Assembly: GCF_010119205.1 (NCBI RefSeq)
Contig: NZ_WRXM01000003.1
Location: 124,001-188,000, forward strand
Source: Haloarcula limicola
Lineage (GTDB): Archaea; Halobacteriota; Halobacteria; Halobacteriales; Haloarculaceae
Direction of reading: 5' to 3'
Length of the DNA stretch: 64,000 nucleotides
The translations under genes were made by a program, and so were the position numbers. The notes beneath the pieces were generated by a model. That model was given only the letters and a program-made list of their open reading frames with translations, was not told where the DNA came from and ran no database searches. Of the stretch, positions 26,063 to 34,464 are shown piece by piece (position 1 is the stretch's first letter; each line of letters starts with the position of its first letter).

Positions 26063-26917
26063 ATGACCTCAATGAACTCGAACGAACTCCCGCAAAACGC
26101 ACGTATCGGACGAACCGCACTCCGTGTCAATGACCTCTCTGAGCTGACCGAGTTCTACCGAGATATCGTCGGGCTCAGCGTGCTTCGGCAATCCGACGCT
26201 CGGACCGTCCTCGGTGCTGCGGGCACACCGCTCCTCGTCTTGGAGGGTGCTGAGGATGCGCTCGAACGACACCAGTCGAGTACGGGACTCTTTCACAACG
26301 CGTTCCGCGTTCCCTCGCGTGAGGCGTTAGGTGACGCGTTAGCCCGCATTCGGGAGCACTGGCAGCTGGGCGGCGCGTCCGATCACGGCGTCAGCGAAGC
26401 GTTGTACCTGACTGACCCGGAGGGCAATGGCATCGAGATTTACCGAGACTACCCGCGTGAAGGCTGGCCGCGCAGTGAGGACGGGCGTATTCAGATGGGG
26501 ACGTATCCCCTCGACCTCGAGGCGGTGGAAGCCGCTGCCACGGGTGACTCGGGACTCCCTCCAGAGACGGACCTCGGACACGTACACCTCGAAGTGTCCT
26601 CGCTGGAGACGTTCGACGACTTCTACGTGGACACTCTCGGATTCGCGGTCCAAACGGAGATGCCGGCCGCGCTCTTCGTCGGTGCTGGCGGCTACCATCA
26701 CCACATCGGGGCGAACACGTGGAACCATCGGACGGGCCCGGTCAGCGGGCGGGGACTGTCGTGGTTCGAGCTACTCGTCCCAGAACGGGCAGCGCTCGAG
26801 GCAATTCAGGATCGTCTCGAAGCCAGCGATGTTCCGTTCACCGAGACAGACGGCGGTCTCGTCGTTCGCGATCCCGACGAAATTGAAGTTCGCATTCGGG
26901 TCGAAACAGACCGATAG
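26063..26917 (+). CDS. Two-domain VOC protein, CatE-like extradiol dioxygenase/glyoxalase family
   Basis: 284 residues with two vicinal-oxygen-chelate domains. Domain 1: RTALRVNDLSELTEFYRDIV to GNGIEIYRDYP. Domain 2: LGHVHLEVSSLETFDDFYVD, GGYHHHIGANTW and LSWFELLVP. The His in LGHVHLEV, the His cluster in YHHHIG and the Glu in SWFELLV form the expected metal site. This matches the CatE-type proteins annotated as catechol-2,3-dioxygenase but often of unknown substrate. The next in-frame ATG at 26072 is also possible. It is the third gene of the DoxX block. Confidence 0.88.
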   Translation: MTSMNSNELPQNARIGRTALRVNDLSELTEFYRDIVGLSVLRQSDARTVLGAAGTPLLVLEGAEDALERHQSSTGLFHNAFRVPSREALGDALARIREHWQLGGASDHGVSEALYLTDPEGNGIEIYRDYPREGWPRSEDGRIQMGTYPLDLEAVEAAATGDSGLPPETDLGHVHLEVSSLETFDDFYVDTLGFAVQTEMPAALFVGAGGYHHHIGANTWNHRTGPVSGRGLSWFELLVPERAALEAIQDRLEASDVPFTETDGGLVVRDPDEIEVRIRVETDR

Positions 26918-27070
26918 CGCAGCCCACCGTCTTCGGATGGCGGGCCCAGAGGGCCGTCGCCGCCCACTATCGACATTCGAGACTCCATCTCGGCTACCCG
27001 AACACGCCGCACTCACCCTCGAAGCGACAGATTCAATCAGGCGCTCCGAGTACGGAAACCACAGTAACTG

Positions 27071-27709
27071 ATGCTAGATAGCTCGCTGTTTTGGGTCGTA
27101 AATGCCGTTGGACTGGCGGCTTTCGCGCTTGTCGGCGCTAGCAAAGCCATTCGAGAGGGCTTTGATCCGTTCGGTGTAACAGTCGTCGGACTCGTGACTG
27201 CGTTCGGGGGCGGAACGACACGGGACCTCCTCGTTTTGCGCGTTCCGCTCTCCCTCCAGACGCTCACGAACATCGGTTTCGGGATGCTGGGTGTGATTCT
27301 GGCCGTAGTTCTCTCGGTGTATCTCAGGGACCCCGACCGCCATCCGTTTTCGCTCGCCGCCGATGCGATCGGGCTCGGTGCGTTCGCGACGACGGGTGCG
27401 ATCGTCGCGACGAACGTCGGGGTATCTCCGTTCGGGGTGATCGCTATCGCGACGATCAACGCCGTCGGTGGCGGGGCGTTCGCAGATATTCTGCTCGACC
27501 GGCCACCGTTTATCCTCCTCGAGGATTTCTATGCGAGTTGCGCGCTGCTCGGTGGGTGTACTTACTGGGTGATCTCGATGACCGCCGGAGGGGGGCTCCT
27601 CGCGGCCGGTGGGTGCGCTGGGATCACAGTCGGAACGCGGCTCGTCGCAGTCCGATACGAGTGGGAGCTTCCCAATATTCGGGAGTACACGATAGACACT
27701 ACCCGTTGA
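27071..27709 (+). CDS. Trimeric intracellular cation channel family protein (YadS/UPF0126)
   Basis: 212 residues with seven hydrophobic helices and an internal duplication. Repeat 1 has AALVGASKAIREGFDPFG-like sequence and AFGGGTTRDLLVLRVPLSL; repeat 2 has GAFATTGAIVATNVGVSPFG and AVGGGAFADILLDRPPFIL. The GGGTTRD motif is diagnostic of prokaryotic TRIC proteins, which form trimeric cation-permeable pores. Role in the halophile is unknown; potassium or Na+ handling is possible. Confidence 0.92.
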   Translation: MLDSSLFWVVNAVGLAAFALVGASKAIREGFDPFGVTVVGLVTAFGGGTTRDLLVLRVPLSLQTLTNIGFGMLGVILAVVLSVYLRDPDRHPFSLAADAIGLGAFATTGAIVATNVGVSPFGVIAIATINAVGGGAFADILLDRPPFILLEDFYASCALLGGCTYWVISMTAGGGLLAAGGCAGITVGTRLVAVRYEWELPNIREYTIDTTR

Positions 27710-27783
27710 GGCCAATCTTCGATCGGTGAGTCGCTTTGATATTGGCGTCCGGACCCGCTCACTACGCCGAACACAGTTGCTGC

Positions 27784-28011
27784 TCAGACCGCAGCAACCC
27801 GGTTCGTTCCGTCGTCGAATGCTGTGTCTTCCGGCACTAGGGCGACCACGAGAGACTCGACATGGTCCTCGAAACACTCGACGAGCAGAGCGATCCGATG
27901 CGAGTCGATCGCTTCCAGCGAATCCACCAGCGCGAACGGCACTGTCTCGTGGAGGTCGAACGCGTTCTTCTCTCCTTTCTGCTGACTCACGAGGGGTTGT
28001 CCGACGCTCAC
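27784..28011 (-). pseudogene. Remnant of an archaea-specific SMC-related ATPase (C-terminal end)
   Basis: 75 codons. The peptide HETVPFALVDSLEAIDSHRI followed by ALLVECFEDHVESLVVALVP is the Walker B/D-loop end of the Rad50/SMC-like proteins that haloarchaea carry in mobile and rod-shape loci. Upstream, LVSQQKGEKNAFDLHETVPF joins what looks like the signature-motif region directly to Walker B, so about 15-20 residues that normally lie between are missing. The N-terminal head and coiled coil are absent. It cannot be a working ATPase. Family assignment is from pattern memory. Confidence 0.55.
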
Positions 28012-28017
28012 CCTCGG

Positions 28018-28233
28018 TCAGCCATTCACTGATGCTACCCTTTTCGTTTCTAATTCGCGAATCAGGCGTTCGATACCGGCAATATCGACGAGACACGCGA
28101 TTAGCTTGCGCAGATCGCCGCCGCCAGCGACAGACCGGCGAGATTCGCTGGTCTCGACCAGAAGCGCGAAGCGATCGGCGACTTCGGGGTCCTCGAAGTA
28201 ACCCGCACCATCGATCTCGACTGCGTCATCTGC
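28018..28233 (-). pseudogene. Start-less acidic coding fragment, frame-shifted to the HTH gene
   Basis: In the +1 frame relative to the end of the HTH gene, the minus strand reads ADDAVEIDGAGYFEDPEVAD, then RFALLVETSES, GGGDLRKLIACLVDIAGIER and LIRELETKRVASVNG before a TGA at 28018. The composition is acidic and halophile-like, unlike chance frames, but no in-frame start codon exists. It may be the tail of a gene fused or frame-shifted to the HTH, or a remnant linked to the adjoining SMC-like remnant. I do not recognise the family. Confidence 0.4.
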
Positions 28234-28537
28234 TCGAGTGGGCGTCCGTTCGCACGTACTCGGGCTGATCTGTCGTCGTCTCCTGGGAGGTATCCGCGAT
28301 CGAATAGACGCTCTGTCGAGCGTCTCCGAGTTTGGTCCGTGAGGTGATCTCGTCCGCCGCTTCGAGCCGATGGACCGCGGACCGAACTGTCCGCTGGACG
28401 AGCGCGGTCTTCTCTACGAGCTGTTTTTGCGTGAGTTCTCCCTCGTACTGAAGCGTCTTGTAGACGAGCTTCGCACTCGGTGAGAGATCTTCGATAGACG
28501 CGCGCTGACCCTCGGACCCGCTGGACTTCTGCGTCAT
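28226..28537 (-). CDS. MarR-like winged-helix regulator
   Basis: 103 residues. The core PSAKLVYKTLQYEGELTQKQ, KTALVQRTVRSAVHRLEAAD and TSRTKLGDARQSVYSI is a winged helix with an R-rich recognition helix. The C-terminus is polar. The acidic frame-shifted fragment at 28018-28233 overlaps its 3' end, so the protein may originally have been longer. No target is obvious; the formate dehydrogenase-like operon starts far upstream and is read in the same direction. Confidence 0.82.
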   Translation of the reverse strand: MTQKSSGSEGQRASIEDLSPSAKLVYKTLQYEGELTQKQLVEKTALVQRTVRSAVHRLEAADEITSRTKLGDARQSVYSIADTSQETTTDQPEYVRTDAHSSR

Positions 28538-28693
28538 GTACTGAGTTGTTCTGTCGAGGCCAGTTTGTCTTATCGATTCTCGGCTATCGCTCGAAACCGA
28601 GTTCGTCTACGGACTCCCGATTTCCGTCGCGTGTCAGCTGACAGCCGATGGAACGGGACGGGCAGACTGTTCCGCGGCCTATCGGTCTCGTAC

Positions 28694-29428
28694 TCATCGT
28701 CGCCGTATTCGGCTTCCCAGGGCCGTCAGAAGCTCGACGACGAACCCGAGCCCTGCGCGAGCGTCCCGTGATCGAAGGCGACTGAGCAGTCCCAACGGCC
28801 CGACCGATTCGGAATCGCGCTGCGCCTCACCGAGCGCCGAGAGCATCGCGTTCAGACCCGCTGCAGTGTCGGCGTCTATCTCCAGCGTCGAGAGCGTGGT
28901 CGCCAGCTCGACCAGTTCTTCGAGGTGGTTCTCACGCTGTAGCTCGAGGAGCATCTCGAGGGTCTCGATCATCTCTCCTCCCCCTTCCTCGAGGACCGTG
29001 GCCAAGTCGCTGATCTCCTCAGCGGAGAGCGAATCCGAGAAAGCGGTCGCTATCGCAACGAGGTCGTCGAGGTCGCCAGTTCGCTGGAGCGCGACCACGG
29101 TGTCGAGTGCGTCCGCGAGTTCGCTCGCGTTCGCTCCGACGTCGGCGGCGAGCTCGGCCGTCTCTCGGGTCGAGATCCCGTCTGCCGCCTCGAGAAGGTT
29201 GGCCGACGACGCCGTGAGATGCGCTATCTCGTCCTCGTCGGCCGTGGCGAGCATCAGTATCGCCGTCTCGAGCGCGTCTTCGGCTTCGTCAGTTCGCTCG
29301 ACCGCCGCTGCCAGCGCTTCGCCGTGGCGATCGAGTACTTCACGGAGCGCCGCCTCGCCGTCGCCAGTCTCTAATCGGCGTTCTCCGTTAGTGGCGTCGT
29401 TCGGGTAGACGTCTGTGGGGTTAGCCAT
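28694..29428 (-). CDS. DUF1641 protein, formate dehydrogenase accessory
   Basis: 244 residues, helical and very acidic, with repeated Leu/Glu patterns (AALREVLDRHGEALAAAVER, TLEMLLELQRENHLEELVEL) and a C-terminal GLLSRLRSRDARAGLGFVVE. DUF1641 proteins usually lie beside formate dehydrogenase catalytic subunits, and that is the case here: it starts 2 bases after the FdhA gene ends. It is the last gene of a four-gene operon. Its biochemical role (maturation or structural subunit) is not established. Confidence 0.85.
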   Translation of the reverse strand: MANPTDVYPNDATNGERRLETGDGEAALREVLDRHGEALAAAVERTDEAEDALETAILMLATADEDEIAHLTASSANLLEAADGISTRETAELAADVGANASELADALDTVVALQRTGDLDDLVAIATAFSDSLSAEEISDLATVLEEGGGEMIETLEMLLELQRENHLEELVELATTLSTLEIDADTAAGLNAMLSALGEAQRDSESVGPLGLLSRLRSRDARAGLGFVVELLTALGSRIRRR

Positions 29429-29430
29429 CG

Positions 29431-31722
29431 TCAGTCGCCCCCTTCGAGCGCCTCTGGGCGGTCGGTTACTTCACGAGTGGGGGTCCGTTCTCCCAGAGCG
29501 CCGTCGTCTGCGGGAGCGATCCGGACCGCGGAGACCTTGAACTCGGGAGTCGCCGCCGACGGATCGAGGCGGGTTTCGTCGGTGAGCCGGTTGACAGCGC
29601 TCTCGGCGAAGTGAATCGGCGCGAAGAGCGTCTCCGGCCCGACGCGGTCGGTCACCTGTGCGGGGACGGTGATCTCGCCCCGCCTGGATTCGACGGTCAC
29701 CGCGTCACCGCTCTCGATGCCGTACGCTTCTGCCGTCGCTGGATTGACTTCGACGAAGTCGCTCGGCGTGTACTCCATGATTCCCTCCTCGCGGTGAGTC
29801 ATCGTCCCCGTGTGGTACTGGTAGAGGACGCGGCCGGTCGTCAGCGTGAACGGGTACTCCTCGTCGGGCGTTTCGGCGGGTTCGCTGTAGCCGACCGCCT
29901 GCAGATGGGCCTTCCCGTCGTCCGTGTTGAACTCGTCTTCGTACAACCGCTCCGTCCCCGGGTGGTTCTCGTCCCAACAGGGCCACTGGAGACCGCCCTC
30001 GTTCTCGACTCGGTCGTGAGTCACGCCGCCGTAAAGCGGCGTCAGCGAGTTCACTTCCTCCATGATCTCGGCCGTCGAGTCGTAGTCCCAGTCGCGTCCC
30101 ATCCGACCGGCGAGGTCCTGCAGAATCCGCCAGTCGGGACGGGAGTCCCCTTTCGGTTCCATCACCCGATTGACCTTCTGCACGGTCCGGTCGGTGTTCG
30201 TGAACGTCCCCGTCTTCTCGACGAACGAACAGGCCGGGAGGACGACGTCGGCGTACTTCGCAGTCTCGGTGACGAAGAGGTCCTGCACCGCGAGGAACTC
30301 TAAGTTCTCCAGCACCTCCTCGGCGTGATTCACCCCCGGTTCGGAGAGGGCGGAGTTCTCGCCGATGATGTACATGCCGCGGAGGTTTCCCTCGTCGGCT
30401 TCGAGAAACATCTGCGTGGTGTAGTACCCGTACTCCGGGGAGATGTCGCAGTCCCACGCGTCCTCGAACTTCGCTCGGACCTCGTCGTCGGCGATATCCT
30501 GATACCCCGGGAAACTGTCGGGGAGCGGCCCCATGTCGCCACCGCCGCCCTGCACGTTGTTCTGGCCGCGGAACGGCGAGACGCCCGCGCCGGGCTTGCC
30601 GAGATTCCCGGTCACCGCCGCGAGGTTCGCCATCGCCATGACGTTCTCCGTCCCGTGGGAGTGCTCGGTCAGGCCGAGCGTCCAGCCGAACACGCAGGTG
30701 TCCGCCGCCGCGATCGTCTCGGCGGCCGACGCGATCTCCTCGGGCGGGACGCCGGTCACCTCTCGGACGCGCTCGGGCGTGAACTCTCGCACCGCCTCGG
30801 AGACCGCTTCGAAACCGGTCGTCCGCTCTTCGACGAAGGATTCGTCGTAGAGGTCGTTCTCGACGATGTAGCGCGTGATGCCGTTTATCCAGACCGCGTC
30901 GTAGCCCGGGTTGACGCGGCTGTACTGGGTCGCGTACTCGGCGATCTGGACCTCGCGGGGGTCGAAGACGAGCAGGTCCGCGCCGTCGCGGACGTTCTGC
31001 TTGATGCGCGTCCCGATGACGGGATGGGCCTCCGTGGTGTTCGACCCGGTGATGAGATAACAGTCGGTCGATTCGATGTCGTCCATGTTCACCGAGGCCG
31101 CGCCGTAGCCGTACGTCCGGGCGAGGCCGGCGACTGTCGATGAGTGACAGAGGCGGTTGCAGTTGTCGATGCTGTTGGTACCCAACACCTGGCGGGCGAA
31201 CTTGCCCATCAGGTAATTGTCCTCGTTGGTCGCTTTCGAGGAGGCGATGACCGACAGCGACTCGCCGCCGTGTTCGTCCTTGATCCGGGATAGTCCCTCG
31301 GCCACGCGTTCGAGAGCCTCGTCCCACGTCGCTGTCCGGAACTCCCCGCTCTCGTCGCGGACGAGCGGCGACGTCAGTCGGTCGTCCGAGTTGACGAAGT
31401 CGTACCCGAACTTGCCCTTTACGCAGGTGGAGATGCCGTTGACCGGCGCGTCCTCTTCGGCCGTCGGGCGCGCGGCGAGGATCTCCTCGCCGTCCGAGTA
31501 GAGGTCGAACCGACAGCCGACCGCGCAGTAGCCACAGGTGGTGTCGGCGACGTTCAGTTCTTCGAGTCGCTTGTCGCCGACCGACTGGGCGATCTCGAAC
31601 AGTTTCCCCTCCGGCAGCGTCTCCGCGGCGACGCCTTCCGCGAAGTGCTCGACGTTCTGGATCGCTCGATCTTTGGCCTGTTGCATATACCCCGCCACCC
31701 CGTCCATCTCGTCGTCACTCAT
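29431..31722 (-). CDS. fdhA: Molybdopterin formate dehydrogenase catalytic subunit
   Basis: 763 residues from ATG 31722, which overlaps the upstream gene's stop (ATGA); a GTG at 31728 is an alternative. The [4Fe-4S] motif CGYCAVGCRFDLY is followed by a later Cys in STCVKGKFGYDF. NRLCHSSTVAGL places Cys at the Mo/W ligand position (the Sec/Cys site) with the following conserved His. GRVLYQYHTGTMTHR and VTDRVGPETLFAPIHFAESA belong to the cofactor-binding C-terminal domain. It oxidises formate to CO2, or acts on a related substrate, and passes electrons to the NuoG-like and NuoF-like subunits encoded upstream. No Tat signal is seen, so it is cytoplasmic. Confidence 0.93.
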   Translation of the reverse strand: MSDDEMDGVAGYMQQAKDRAIQNVEHFAEGVAAETLPEGKLFEIAQSVGDKRLEELNVADTTCGYCAVGCRFDLYSDGEEILAARPTAEEDAPVNGISTCVKGKFGYDFVNSDDRLTSPLVRDESGEFRTATWDEALERVAEGLSRIKDEHGGESLSVIASSKATNEDNYLMGKFARQVLGTNSIDNCNRLCHSSTVAGLARTYGYGAASVNMDDIESTDCYLITGSNTTEAHPVIGTRIKQNVRDGADLLVFDPREVQIAEYATQYSRVNPGYDAVWINGITRYIVENDLYDESFVEERTTGFEAVSEAVREFTPERVREVTGVPPEEIASAAETIAAADTCVFGWTLGLTEHSHGTENVMAMANLAAVTGNLGKPGAGVSPFRGQNNVQGGGGDMGPLPDSFPGYQDIADDEVRAKFEDAWDCDISPEYGYYTTQMFLEADEGNLRGMYIIGENSALSEPGVNHAEEVLENLEFLAVQDLFVTETAKYADVVLPACSFVEKTGTFTNTDRTVQKVNRVMEPKGDSRPDWRILQDLAGRMGRDWDYDSTAEIMEEVNSLTPLYGGVTHDRVENEGGLQWPCWDENHPGTERLYEDEFNTDDGKAHLQAVGYSEPAETPDEEYPFTLTTGRVLYQYHTGTMTHREEGIMEYTPSDFVEVNPATAEAYGIESGDAVTVESRRGEITVPAQVTDRVGPETLFAPIHFAESAVNRLTDETRLDPSAATPEFKVSAVRIAPADDGALGERTPTREVTDRPEALEGGD

Positions 31723-32684
31723 GGCCACTCACCGCTGTTCGCATCGTCCGTCCAGACGTCGGTCTCGTCGGTCCCTTCGTCGTCGCTCGTCGACGCTTCG
31801 CTCGGTGGCGTGTCGCTCGTCGGCTCTTTGTCGTGTTTCTTCGGTGTCATCGGGCCGGTGGACGACCCGGAGCTTTCGTGGACCTTACCGATACTGTTTT
31901 TCTGCGTGAACCCGGGTAACGGAAGCGTCGTGGCGTCTTCGATGCCCTTCTCGACGAGCGACCCGGTCGGACAGACGGTCGCGCAGTGGCCACAGGAGAC
32001 ACACGCCGAGTCGTCCATCGTCTCGGCGTCGCTCTGAAACCCGATGCGCGTGTCTTTTCCGGACCCTTCCATGCGGAGGACGCCCTCGACCTGCACGTCG
32101 TTGCAGGCCTCGACGCAGCGGTTACAGAGGATACACTTGTTCCGGTCGATCTGGATGAACGACGAGGAGTCGTCCAGCGGCTCGTACTCGCCCCGGTCGT
32201 CGAGGACGCCGTAGCGGGGCTCCTCGACCTCCTGTTCGATCGCCGCGTCCTGCAGTTCACAGCGGCCGTTCTTCCCACAGGTGGTACAGCGGAGGTTGTG
32301 GTCCGAGAGGACCAGATCGAGGTTCACGTCCCGCGCTTCCGAAGCGGCGTCCGCATCGGTTCGGATAGTCATGTCCTCCTCGGGCGGAAAGCTACAGGCC
32401 GGGACGACGCCGTGGGCGTCGGTCTCGACCATACAGGTGCGACACTCGCTGCGCGGACCGATCTCCTCTCGGCCGTAGTGACACAGCGCGGGGACGGATT
32501 CCTCGGTATCGACGGCCTCTACGGCGTCGATAAGGGTCGATTCCGGCGGAATCGTCACCGCCGTCCCGTCGACGGTCACGGTGACCGACTCCTCGCTTCT
32601 GACCGGCGGGTCGGTCGCCGTCCCCGGTGCGATCTCCTCTGTCAGTGGCGGTGCATCCGTCGTCGCTTGGTTCTCCGAACTCAT
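31719..32684 (-). CDS. NuoG-like iron-sulfur subunit of the formate dehydrogenase complex
   Basis: 321 residues. The N-terminal [2Fe-2S] ferredoxin domain has CHYGREEIGPRSECRTCMVE and a following PACSFP. A His/Cys cluster comes next (HNLRCTTCGKNGRCELQDAA), then two [4Fe-4S] motifs, CILCNRCVEAC and CVSCGHCATVCPTGSLV. This is the arrangement of the Fe-S arm of NuoG and of the gamma part of NAD-linked formate dehydrogenases. The last 60 residues are a low-complexity acidic tail, unusual for the family. It is coupled to fdhA by an ATGA overlap and lies 2 bases after the NuoF-like gene. Confidence 0.92.
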   Translation of the reverse strand: MSSENQATTDAPPLTEEIAPGTATDPPVRSEESVTVTVDGTAVTIPPESTLIDAVEAVDTEESVPALCHYGREEIGPRSECRTCMVETDAHGVVPACSFPPEEDMTIRTDADAASEARDVNLDLVLSDHNLRCTTCGKNGRCELQDAAIEQEVEEPRYGVLDDRGEYEPLDDSSSFIQIDRNKCILCNRCVEACNDVQVEGVLRMEGSGKDTRIGFQSDAETMDDSACVSCGHCATVCPTGSLVEKGIEDATTLPLPGFTQKNSIGKVHESSGSSTGPMTPKKHDKEPTSDTPPSEASTSDDEGTDETDVWTDDANSGEWP

Positions 32685-32685
32685 G

Positions 32686-34176
32686 TTACGAGACCTCTAT
32701 CGCGTTGTCACAGCTGCCGGCCGGACAGCGCCCGTCCGCGTGCGCCCGAAACTCCGCTTCGAACACGTCGATGGCCGTCCGGGCCGGACGGGCGGCCTGA
32801 ACGCCGAACGCACAGATACTCGACGTCTCCATGACGCGAACCAGTTCCGCGATGCGGTCGGGGGCGTACTCGCCGTCGTAGACGTCGCGGAGCAGGTCCG
32901 TCAACTGCGTCGTTCCCTCTCGGCACGGTACGCACCGACCGCAGTTCTCCTCGGACGCGAACCGAGCCAGTCGTCCGACGAATCCGACGATACATCGGTC
33001 CGCGGAGAGCACTTTGATCGTGCCGTCCGTCCCGAGTTCCGCCTGCGAGAGCGAGTGCGGGTCGACGGCGACGTCGAGGTCTCGGGTCAGTCCGCCGAAC
33101 CGACCACCGACGCAAGCGGCTTTGACCGTCCCCTCCACGGAGACGGCCGAGAGCGCTTCGGAGATCGTCCCCGACTCGGGGAGCTCTATCGTCGCGGGCG
33201 CGGCGACGTCACCCGTCAGCGTCAGTACGCGGGAGGCCGGTGGCGATTTCCGGCGGAGCGCTACCGAGAGATTCGCGAGCGTTCTGGGGGTGTGAACCAG
33301 CGTCGGACGCCCGTGCACTCCCACGTCCTCCAGATCGGGCGGTCGGAGTCGGGCCTCCAGTCGATGGTTCCCCTCGATGGCCTCGACGGCCATCGTCGGC
33401 TCGGCCGCCCGGTAGTCCGCGGGGCCCGTCACCACGTCCAGCGGCGTCTGGAGGTTCGGGTGGTCGTCTACCGCCGTTCGGAGCGTCTCGACGGGTCGCT
33501 CGTCGTCGGCCGATGCGTACACGACCACCCGGTCGATATCGGCGGCGCGGGCGACGGCGGCCACGCCGTCCAGCACCTCGAACGGAGCGCTCGCCAGCAA
33601 CACCGCGTCACCGTCGTTCCCGTGGCCGTTCACGACGAGCGTCGTCTCCTCGTCCGCGTCGCGGACGGTCTGCCACGCGTCCGCCACGAGTTCGTCGTGA
33701 CAGGCGTCCCCCCACCCTCTGCCACGGAGCTGTCGCCCGATTTCCAGCACCGTCGCGGGTTCCGTGTCGGGGAATCCGCCGGCCCGCTCGTGGTCCGACG
33801 GACTCGCCGGTCGCCGCCACCCGCAGCCGCCGAGTACGTCCCGCACGCCCGTACTCAGTCCGGACGCCTCGGGAACTGGAAGCCGGGTCGCCTCGGGGTC
33901 GTGTTCGGCGACGGCGTCCGGTGTACCGGGCGGCCCGCCGTCAGATTCGCCGGCCCGTTCGATGATTTCCTCGATCCGTTCGGGGGAACACCGCGTGTAG
34001 AACGCGGTTCGGCCGCGGCGAGTCGCCATGACGAGCGGCTCGATCGCCCGTACGCCCGTCGTTCCTACTCCCGCAACGATACCGTCCGCGGTCGCGTTCG
34101 TTTCTGAGAGCAGCCGCGGTGAGTCCCTGGCGGCTACCCGTACGACTGTCTCGTCGGCAGTTACGATAGCGCTCAT
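32686..34176 (-). CDS. Divergent NuoF-like subunit (diaphorase subunit homologue)
   Basis: 496 residues from ATG 34176 (MSAIVTADETVV); an ATG at 34209 would add 11 residues. The C-terminal part is NuoF-like: a SLBB-like segment (PASRVLTLTGDVAAPATIEL) and the [4Fe-4S] motif ENCGRCVPCREGTTQL, then SSICAFGVQAARP. In the middle, where NuoF proteins have a GRGGAGFPTG FMN loop and an ADEGDPG NADH loop, this protein reads LRGRGWGDACHDEL and VVNGHGNDGDAVLLASAP. FMN/NADH binding is therefore doubtful. It is the first gene of the operon. The electron acceptor may not be NAD. Confidence 0.82.
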   Translation of the reverse strand: MSAIVTADETVVRVAARDSPRLLSETNATADGIVAGVGTTGVRAIEPLVMATRRGRTAFYTRCSPERIEEIIERAGESDGGPPGTPDAVAEHDPEATRLPVPEASGLSTGVRDVLGGCGWRRPASPSDHERAGGFPDTEPATVLEIGRQLRGRGWGDACHDELVADAWQTVRDADEETTLVVNGHGNDGDAVLLASAPFEVLDGVAAVARAADIDRVVVYASADDERPVETLRTAVDDHPNLQTPLDVVTGPADYRAAEPTMAVEAIEGNHRLEARLRPPDLEDVGVHGRPTLVHTPRTLANLSVALRRKSPPASRVLTLTGDVAAPATIELPESGTISEALSAVSVEGTVKAACVGGRFGGLTRDLDVAVDPHSLSQAELGTDGTIKVLSADRCIVGFVGRLARFASEENCGRCVPCREGTTQLTDLLRDVYDGEYAPDRIAELVRVMETSSICAFGVQAARPARTAIDVFEAEFRAHADGRCPAGSCDNAIEVS

Positions 34177-34464
34177 GTATTGCTGGCTTTGGGTGTGACT
34201 ATCATGCACTACGATACCGCGTCGGAAGCGAGGCTTCGGCGGTCTCGATACTCATCGGCCGGTCGACCGTCGCTGTCGAAGAAGTGAAACAGGAACGGAT
34301 CGCCCCGCGAGACAGCGACGGAAGCACATGGACAGACACTTGGTAAGCGTTCGGTACGGCAGAGCTGGGTACGAGTGCCAGCCAGCGGTACGAGTACCGT
34401 TCCTGCGTTCGTTCATCATCTTCCGGGTGCATATACGTGGCGGTATCGCGCCGCTGAATCCGGT

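Noticed and set aside
28018-28537. Programmed frameshift joining the HTH protein to the acidic downstream frame
   Set aside because: No slippery heptamer or supporting structure is visible at the overlap, and the acidic fragment lacks a family match. Decay is the simpler explanation.
31100-31180. Possible selenocysteine in formate dehydrogenase
   Set aside because: The active-site position reads CHSSTVAGL with an ordinary Cys codon. There is no in-frame TGA, and haloarchaea are not known to use Sec.
29705-31327. 540-codon minus-strand frame within the formate dehydrogenase gene
   Set aside because: It is a shifted frame of fdhA on the same strand and translates to low-complexity Arg-rich sequence.
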